A program made the translations under genes and the position numbers. 64,000 nucleotides of DNA, from the NCBI GenBank assembly GCA_025370075.1, contig CP073016.1:4402001-4466000 (forward strand), read 5' to 3'. This stretch comes from Chryseotalea sp. WA131a. GTDB lineage: Bacteria > Bacteroidota > Bacteroidia > Cytophagales > Cyclobacteriaceae. The notes beneath the pieces were generated by a model. That model was not told where the DNA came from. It saw nothing but the letters and a program-made list of their open reading frames with translations, and did no database searches. Positions 59,646 to 64,000 of this stretch are shown piece by piece (the first letter of the stretch is position 1; each line of letters starts with the position of its first letter).

Positions 59646-60740
59646 ATGAATATGATACCCCTGATTAAGCCTTTTGTTGCACCACCCGAAGAACTCATGC
59701 CCGCTCTGCAAGATGTTCTTTACAGCGGGTATATTGCAGAGGGTGAAAAGGTAAAGCAGTTCGAAGAACTTTTTGGTTCCTACATAGGTAACCCCTATTG
59801 CTTAGCCCTTAATTCCGGCACGGCAGCTTTGCATATCGCCTTAATTTTGGCAGGAGTAAAGCCAGAGGACGAGGTGATTTCTACTGCTATGACGGCAGAG
59901 CCAACTAATGTGGCCATTATGCAAGCGGGCGCTAAGGTTGTTTGGGCCGATGTCGATCCTGCAACAGGCCTTATCTCTCCTCAATCGATTAGAAGCAAAA
60001 TATCAAAAAAAACCAAGGCTATAATGATTGTGCATTATGCCGGAATGGTGGCTCAGCTCGATGAGATTCAAAAGATTGCAAACCAATTTAATTTGCCAAT
60101 TATTGAAGATGCAGCCCACGCATTAGGTGCCGTTTATCAGGGCAATAGGGTTGGTTCAATTTCAGATTATACCATTTTTTCTTTACAGGCAATAAAGCAC
60201 ATTACTACCGTAGACGGTGGCATGCTATGTGTGAAAACAAAGGAGAACTGGGACAAGGGTCGTTTAATTCGGTGGTTTGGACTCGACAAAACCAAATCGA
60301 GATTAGAAAACAACATAAAACTGATTGGCTACAAATACCACATGAACAATGTTAACGCCACCATTGGAATTGTTCAAATGAAGTTTGTTAAACGAGTGAT
60401 TGATGCGTACATACAGAACGGTAAGTTTTTTGATGAGCAACTACAAGGAATAAGTGGCGTAAGTCTGATAAACTACTACCCTCACACGCAACCTTCCTAT
60501 TGGTTGTATACTTTATTTGTTGAAAGACGTTCAGATTTTTGCAGGTACATGAGTGAAAATGGTGTCATGTCATCCGAACTTCACATGCGCAATGACAATC
60601 ACATGATTTTTAACTATGCAAAAACAAAGCTAGAAGGCTTAGATTCCTTTTACGAACGATTTGTTCATTTACCCTGCGGCTTTTGGCTCACCGAAGAGGA
60701 CAAGAGTAAAATCGTTAGGCTAATTAAAAACGGTTGGTAA
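59646..60740 (+). CDS. DegT/DnrJ/EryC1/StrS aminotransferase (canonical member)
   Basis: 364 aa, fold-type I PLP enzyme that aminates keto-sugar nucleotides. Phosphate loop is LALNSGTAALHIAL, the pyridine-nitrogen Asp is in PIIEDAAHALGA, and the Schiff-base Lys is in FSLQAIKHITTVDGG. The C-terminus has SELHMRNDNHMIF. The product is a nucleotide-linked amino sugar, a substrate for the formyltransferase downstream. It overlaps the next, degenerate paralogue by 7 bp. Confidence 0.9.
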   Translation: MNMIPLIKPFVAPPEELMPALQDVLYSGYIAEGEKVKQFEELFGSYIGNPYCLALNSGTAALHIALILAGVKPEDEVISTAMTAEPTNVAIMQAGAKVVWADVDPATGLISPQSIRSKISKKTKAIMIVHYAGMVAQLDEIQKIANQFNLPIIEDAAHALGAVYQGNRVGSISDYTIFSLQAIKHITTVDGGMLCVKTKENWDKGRLIRWFGLDKTKSRLENNIKLIGYKYHMNNVNATIGIVQMKFVKRVIDAYIQNGKFFDEQLQGISGVSLINYYPHTQPSYWLYTLFVERRSDFCRYMSENGVMSSELHMRNDNHMIFNYAKTKLEGLDSFYERFVHLPCGFWLTEEDKSKIVRLIKNGW

Positions 60741-61813
60741 CCATGAAGCCTCTCTATAAAGTATTTATTCCAACCGACATCGCTCAGGACATTTCGCTAG
60801 TGCTGTCCTCTGGGCAGATTTCATCTGGAAAGTTGGCCAAAGAATTTGAAAAGGCAGTAGCTTCGTATATTGGATGCAACTATTTTTTATCCACAAACAA
60901 CTATAACACTGCATCGCAATTAGTGTGGGAAACGATTGGAATTAATCCGGGTGACGAAATCATTGCCTCGCCTATGAGTTGTCTGGCTTCAAACCAGCCA
61001 TTGGCGATGAAAAGGGCTAAACTGGTTTGGGCAGATATAGATCCTCAGGTAGGTTCACTCGACCCAAGTTCTGTAAAGAAGAAAATTACATCAAAAACAA
61101 AGGCCATTCTCCACTATCATTGGTGTGGATATCCCGGACATATTGACGAAGTGCTCCAAATTGCCAGCGACTATGGCTTACCAGTTGTCGAAGATGCCAT
61201 TGAATCGTTTGGAACCTTATACAAGGGTAAATTAATGGGGAATACGGGTGCCGATTTTACGCTGTTCTCCTTCCAACCAACAAGGTTACCTTGTTCCGTT
61301 GATGGTGGAGGTGTAGTATTTAAAAGCAAAGAGAACTTTGAAAAGGCCACACTGATCAGGGACTTTGGAATTGATAGAAAAAGATTTAGAAACCATTTGA
61401 GCGAGATTGAAGAAAGTTGCGACATTTCACTTCCAGGATTTTCTGGTGGATTGAATGAGTTAAGCGCTGCCATAGGGCTGAAGAGCCTCCTGCAAGTACC
61501 ATCGTTGTTGGGCCAACAGCGAACCAATGCCATCTCGAACAAGCAATATTTAAGCGATGAGTTTGGAATCAGCAATTATGTGGATAATCGAAACGGTGAT
61601 CCGAACTATTGGGTGTTCTCGTTTTTATCGGACGATTCTTCTCAGTTACTGGTTGAACTAAGAAAGAGAGGAGTTTATGCCTCTCGAGTTCATTTACGGA
61701 ATGATCGATATTCCGTTTTTGGAACTTTTGATCCGAAACTAGTGGGGGTCAACGATTTTGAAAAAAGACAGTTATCAATACCATCTGGATGGTGGCTTCC
61801 TGAATCCAATTAA
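60734..61813 (+). CDS. DegT-family paralogue lacking the PLP lysine
   Basis: 359 aa, homologous along its length to the preceding gene (VVEDAIESFGTLYKGKLMG, VDGGGVVFKSKENFEKATLI, VHLRNDRYSVFGTF). The Schiff-base Lys position reads FSFQPTRLPCSVDGG, so Lys is replaced by Arg. The phosphate loop GTAALH is replaced by YNTASQL. The Asp of EDA is kept. It is probably not a normal aminotransferase; it could be a structural partner of the first protein. The ATG at 60743 is an alternative start. Confidence 0.85.
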   Translation: MVTMKPLYKVFIPTDIAQDISLVLSSGQISSGKLAKEFEKAVASYIGCNYFLSTNNYNTASQLVWETIGINPGDEIIASPMSCLASNQPLAMKRAKLVWADIDPQVGSLDPSSVKKKITSKTKAILHYHWCGYPGHIDEVLQIASDYGLPVVEDAIESFGTLYKGKLMGNTGADFTLFSFQPTRLPCSVDGGGVVFKSKENFEKATLIRDFGIDRKRFRNHLSEIEESCDISLPGFSGGLNELSAAIGLKSLLQVPSLLGQQRTNAISNKQYLSDEFGISNYVDNRNGDPNYWVFSFLSDDSSQLLVELRKRGVYASRVHLRNDRYSVFGTFDPKLVGVNDFEKRQLSIPSGWWLPESN

Positions 61814-61828
61814 ACAATTTTAAATCCT

Positions 61829-62503
61829 ATGAAAGTTATATTTTTAGCGTACCGTCAATGGTCACTTGATGTTTATCCTAGCGTTGCAAAACACCCTAAG
61901 ATATCTGAAATCGTTTTATGTAAATCTCAAGAAGAGCTCATTAAACTTGATTTATCCAAATTTGATTTAATAATCTCATGTGGCTGGAGTGAAGAATTAG
62001 GCTCAGACATTGTGAGTAAGATTGAAGTGATTGGGGTGCACTGCGCTGAACTGGATCGATACTCATATGGAACCCCCATACAATTACAAATTATTGACGG
62101 AATTACAAAGTCTAAGCACAGAGTGTTTTCTTTTACTTATGATGAAAACTCCACAAGAGCTCATACCCATAATCGCCTTTATTCGCACGAAGTAGATTTG
62201 GATCTTACAGGTAATATGAAAGACATTCTTGAACAAATGACTGTAACTAGTAAAGCCTTATTCAATATGTTCTTGAATGACCACCCTAATATAGTATGGC
62301 TTGAATGGGCTTCAGAGACTATCATTCGGAAAAAAAGAAGTCCTGATGATAGTAAACTAAGCAAAGAAAACTTAATCAAAATGAATACTGAAGAATTGTA
62401 TAACTTTTTCAGGTGCCTTGAATATCCTTATCCCAATGGATATATTGAGGATGAAATTGGAAGACTTTATATTGAATCTGTAAGATACAAAAAACATGAT
62501 TAA
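61829..62503 (+). CDS. formyltransferase-family paralogue with altered active site
   Basis: 224 aa. It follows the same layout as the next gene: FDLIISCGWSEELGSDIV, IGVHCAELDRYSYGTPIQLQ, and a C-terminal LEYPYPNGYIEDEIGRLYIE. The His is retained, but HPSxLPxxRGG is changed to HCAELDRYSYG. The catalytic Asp segment (LDGGDI in the partner) is replaced by DENSTRAHTH. It is likely inactive as a formyltransferase or has a different reaction. It overlaps the partner gene by 8 bp. Confidence 0.78.
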   Translation: MKVIFLAYRQWSLDVYPSVAKHPKISEIVLCKSQEELIKLDLSKFDLIISCGWSEELGSDIVSKIEVIGVHCAELDRYSYGTPIQLQIIDGITKSKHRVFSFTYDENSTRAHTHNRLYSHEVDLDLTGNMKDILEQMTVTSKALFNMFLNDHPNIVWLEWASETIIRKKRSPDDSKLSKENLIKMNTEELYNFFRCLEYPYPNGYIEDEIGRLYIESVRYKKHD

Positions 62504-63188
62504 AGTGATCTTATGCGGCTATCGCGATTGGGCATTCGAGACTTTCAATACTATTTCGAAACATCCCAGAATAAAAATTGTAGAGAAGATATCGTCAAAA
62601 GAAGAATTTGACAAAAAAATATCTCAATTAGACCCAAAAGAAGTTGACTTCATTCTCTTTGTTGGATGGAGTTGGATTATAAATAAAGAGGTAACGGATA
62701 GATATATTTGTTTAGGCATACATCCCTCAGATTTACCCAACTTTAGAGGAGGCTCACCAATACAACACCAAATCCTACAAGGCGTTAAAAAGAGTAAGGT
62801 TTCTTTAATGACTCTGTCTTCGGAAAAACTCGATGGTGGTGATATTTGGCTTAAAACTGACTTGCTTCTTTCTGGAGATTCTATGGAAGATATTTTTAGA
62901 AATTTGACTGAGAGTTCTATCAATTGTTTAAACAAATTTTTGGATATATATCCAAATATAAGACCGCTTCCTCAGAAAATAAGTGAAGGTTCCTATTTTG
63001 TAAGGAGAAAACCGGAAGAAAGCAAAATGAAAATTGAAGACTTTTCTACCAAATCGCTAGAAGAAATTTACGATTTTATTAGAAGCTTAACTGATCCCTA
63101 CCCAAATGCGTACATCGAAGACGAGCTTGGCAATAGATTAATTTTTAAAAAAGTTAAATATGTCCAAAAAGTTAATCGAATTGAATAA
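62496..63188 (+). CDS. sugar N-formyltransferase-like protein
   Basis: 230 aa. It has the formyltransferase core LGIHPSDLPNFRGGSPIQHQ with His, and the catalytic Asp in EKLDGGDIWLKTDLLLSGDS. It ends with a tail SLTDPYPNAYIEDELGN shared with the partner. The Asn of the NxH triad is Gly here, as in some sugar-modifying relatives. It probably uses N10-formyltetrahydrofolate to formylate the amino sugar made by the aminotransferase. Confidence 0.82.
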   Translation: MIKVILCGYRDWAFETFNTISKHPRIKIVEKISSKEEFDKKISQLDPKEVDFILFVGWSWIINKEVTDRYICLGIHPSDLPNFRGGSPIQHQILQGVKKSKVSLMTLSSEKLDGGDIWLKTDLLLSGDSMEDIFRNLTESSINCLNKFLDIYPNIRPLPQKISEGSYFVRRKPEESKMKIEDFSTKSLEEIYDFIRSLTDPYPNAYIEDELGNRLIFKKVKYVQKVNRIE

Positions 63189-63525
63189 ACTGATATTATA
63201 ATCCGATCAAACTACCAATTAAGGCTTACAACGCCATCTTTTACATAGGACTGAGAGTTACATTTTGGGCATTCCATATTTTTTACCTAAAAAGACATAA
63301 TCTATACTTAGTTAGCAATACCCCATATTGTTCAAATGGGAAATACACCTTCAGAGTTCAAAGGATTTAATTCGAAAATTCCTTCAAACTCATAAATGTA
63401 AACTTGTTTAACCACTGCTTCATGGCTTACAATTTCAAAAGCAAAACTAAAAGCATGTTTAAATTTCAAGGTGAATTATTCTAAATCAACCATTCGTTTG
63501 TAGACTTTATTTCCTGAAGAAAAAT
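63189..63525. other. AT-rich spacer without a gene
   Basis: 337 bp. No frame of convincing length or composition and no clear hairpin. It separates the formyltransferases from the acyltransferase remnant. Confidence 0.4.
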
Positions 63526-63774
63526 ATGACGGCAAAGAGTGCTGATAGTTATCTCACGGAAACCTTAGAGAATAGAGAATATTACCAGGGTTTTGATGGG
63601 TTGCGAGCAAATAGCTGAATTCTCTGTTATGGTATTCAATTCTTTTCCGCTTGGTCTCCTAAAAATTGGATGGATTGGAGTTGCTCTCTTTTTTGTCATC
63701 TCGGGTTTGTTGGTCACCAATATATCTTGATTTGAACTTGAGTATAGGTTTCTCGAAATACCTCCAAGACAGTG
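63526..63774 (+). pseudogene. acyltransferase-3 (OatA/WecH-like) remnant
   Basis: The ATG at 63526 reads to YYQGFDGLRA and then stops. One frame over it continues IAEFSVMVFNSFPLGLLKIG and WIGVALFFVISGLLVTNIS, the unmistakable N-terminal membrane part of acyltransferase family 3 (normally DGLRAIA...GWIGVDLFFVISGFL). A short YRFLEIPPRQ piece near 63741 resembles the family C-terminus, so about 300 residues are deleted. It probably once O-acetylated the polysaccharide. Confidence 0.8.
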
Positions 63775-64000
63775 AGGAAACAATAATGGTCAATAAGAAT
63801 TCAACGGGAACCAAAAGCACTGCACTGATTATCTAAATGAAATTTAACTATAAAAAAGCTAACGGCTTCAAAAGTTATCCAGTGGTATATATATTAAATA
63901 CGCATAGGATTTCACGATGAGTAGCCTGTCATATCCTTATATAAATACAAGAATAGCGGACATACAGTGGAATGTGCTGTCGCACTTCAGTCTTCTATTA
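63775..64000. other. right-edge sequence without a recognisable gene
   Basis: 226 bp, AT-rich, with no long frame on either strand. The polysaccharide locus may continue beyond the edge. Confidence 0.35.

Noticed and set aside
63565..63783. Minus-strand frame of 72 codons
   Set aside because: It is antisense to the acyltransferase-3 remnant, whose plus-strand reading matches conserved motifs.

Overview
The window looks like chromosomal DNA of a Bacteroidota, most likely a Cytophagales-type bacterium. The supporting evidence is a TonB-dependent receptor with an N-terminal CarboxypepD-reg domain, a DUF5916 outer-membrane protein, a ComEC without its metallo-beta-lactamase domain, an UpxY-type antiterminator in front of a surface-polysaccharide locus, and several upstream boxes matching the Bacteroidota -7 consensus TAnnTTTG. 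The species cannot be named from the sequence alone.

Region 1 (1-13.7 kb) is an AT-rich accessory zone. Every resident gene is on the minus strand and the genes are separated by GC-richer junctions with hairpins. It holds the start of a DUF255/YyaL-like gene, an alpha/beta hydrolase lipoprotein, an XRE-ImmA/IrrE + DUF4411 pair, an S41 peptidase, an SDR, monooxygenase-like proteins, Tag DNA glycosylase, an ECF sigma factor, an NhaD antiporter and an HNH nuclease. Much of it is decaying. An IS4-family element (9-bp target duplication) splits a DinB gene, an IS5-family element (4-bp duplication) splits the S41 gene, and the DUF4411, SDR and nhaD genes carry stops and frameshifts. Two junction hairpins are homologous, so the zone may be a cassette-like array.

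Region 2 (13.9-20.6 kb) has housekeeping genes: superoxide dismutase, a SPOR+OmpA protein, a GT2 glycosyltransferase, RecQ, and a COG0523/CobW metallochaperone GTPase with a small CxxC protein.

Region 3 (20.7-34.85 kb, minus strand) is a near-continuous gene train. From its promoter end it runs: His/Cys-rich exported protein, ABC ATPase, TonB receptor, two ABC-2 (DUF3526-type) permeases, a second ATPase, two more permeases, DUF1826, an AstE/aspartoacylase-like hydrolase and DUF5916. I interpret it as an envelope system for scavenging a chelated metal, probably zinc. The two complete paralogous ABC modules are unusual.

Region 4 (35.1-52 kb) is ordinary chromosome: enoyl-CoA hydratase, ComEC, a VapBC-type pair, GT9, EVE protein, two tandem secreted paralogues, pyrR-pyrB, an amidohydrolase, an M20 AbgB-like hydrolase and a penicillin acylase. 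It contains one striking structure at 44.8-45.6 kb. An intact tRNA-Arg(CCU) is followed by two identical 329-bp tandem units, each made of a GIY-YIG nuclease gene fused to a tRNA-Arg pseudogene that carries a 20-bp perfect palindrome. A frameshifted abortive-infection gene remnant lies at 48.8-49.2 kb.

Region 5 (52.1-64 kb, plus strand) is a capsule/O-antigen type locus: UpxY, a winged-helix/nucleotidyltransferase-like regulator, Wza, Wzc, Wzx, GT2, two DegT aminotransferases and two formyltransferases. In each of these last two pairs one member keeps the catalytic residues and the other has lost them. This suggests an N-formylated amino sugar made by heteromeric enzymes. The locus ends in a broken acyltransferase-3 gene and runs toward the right edge.
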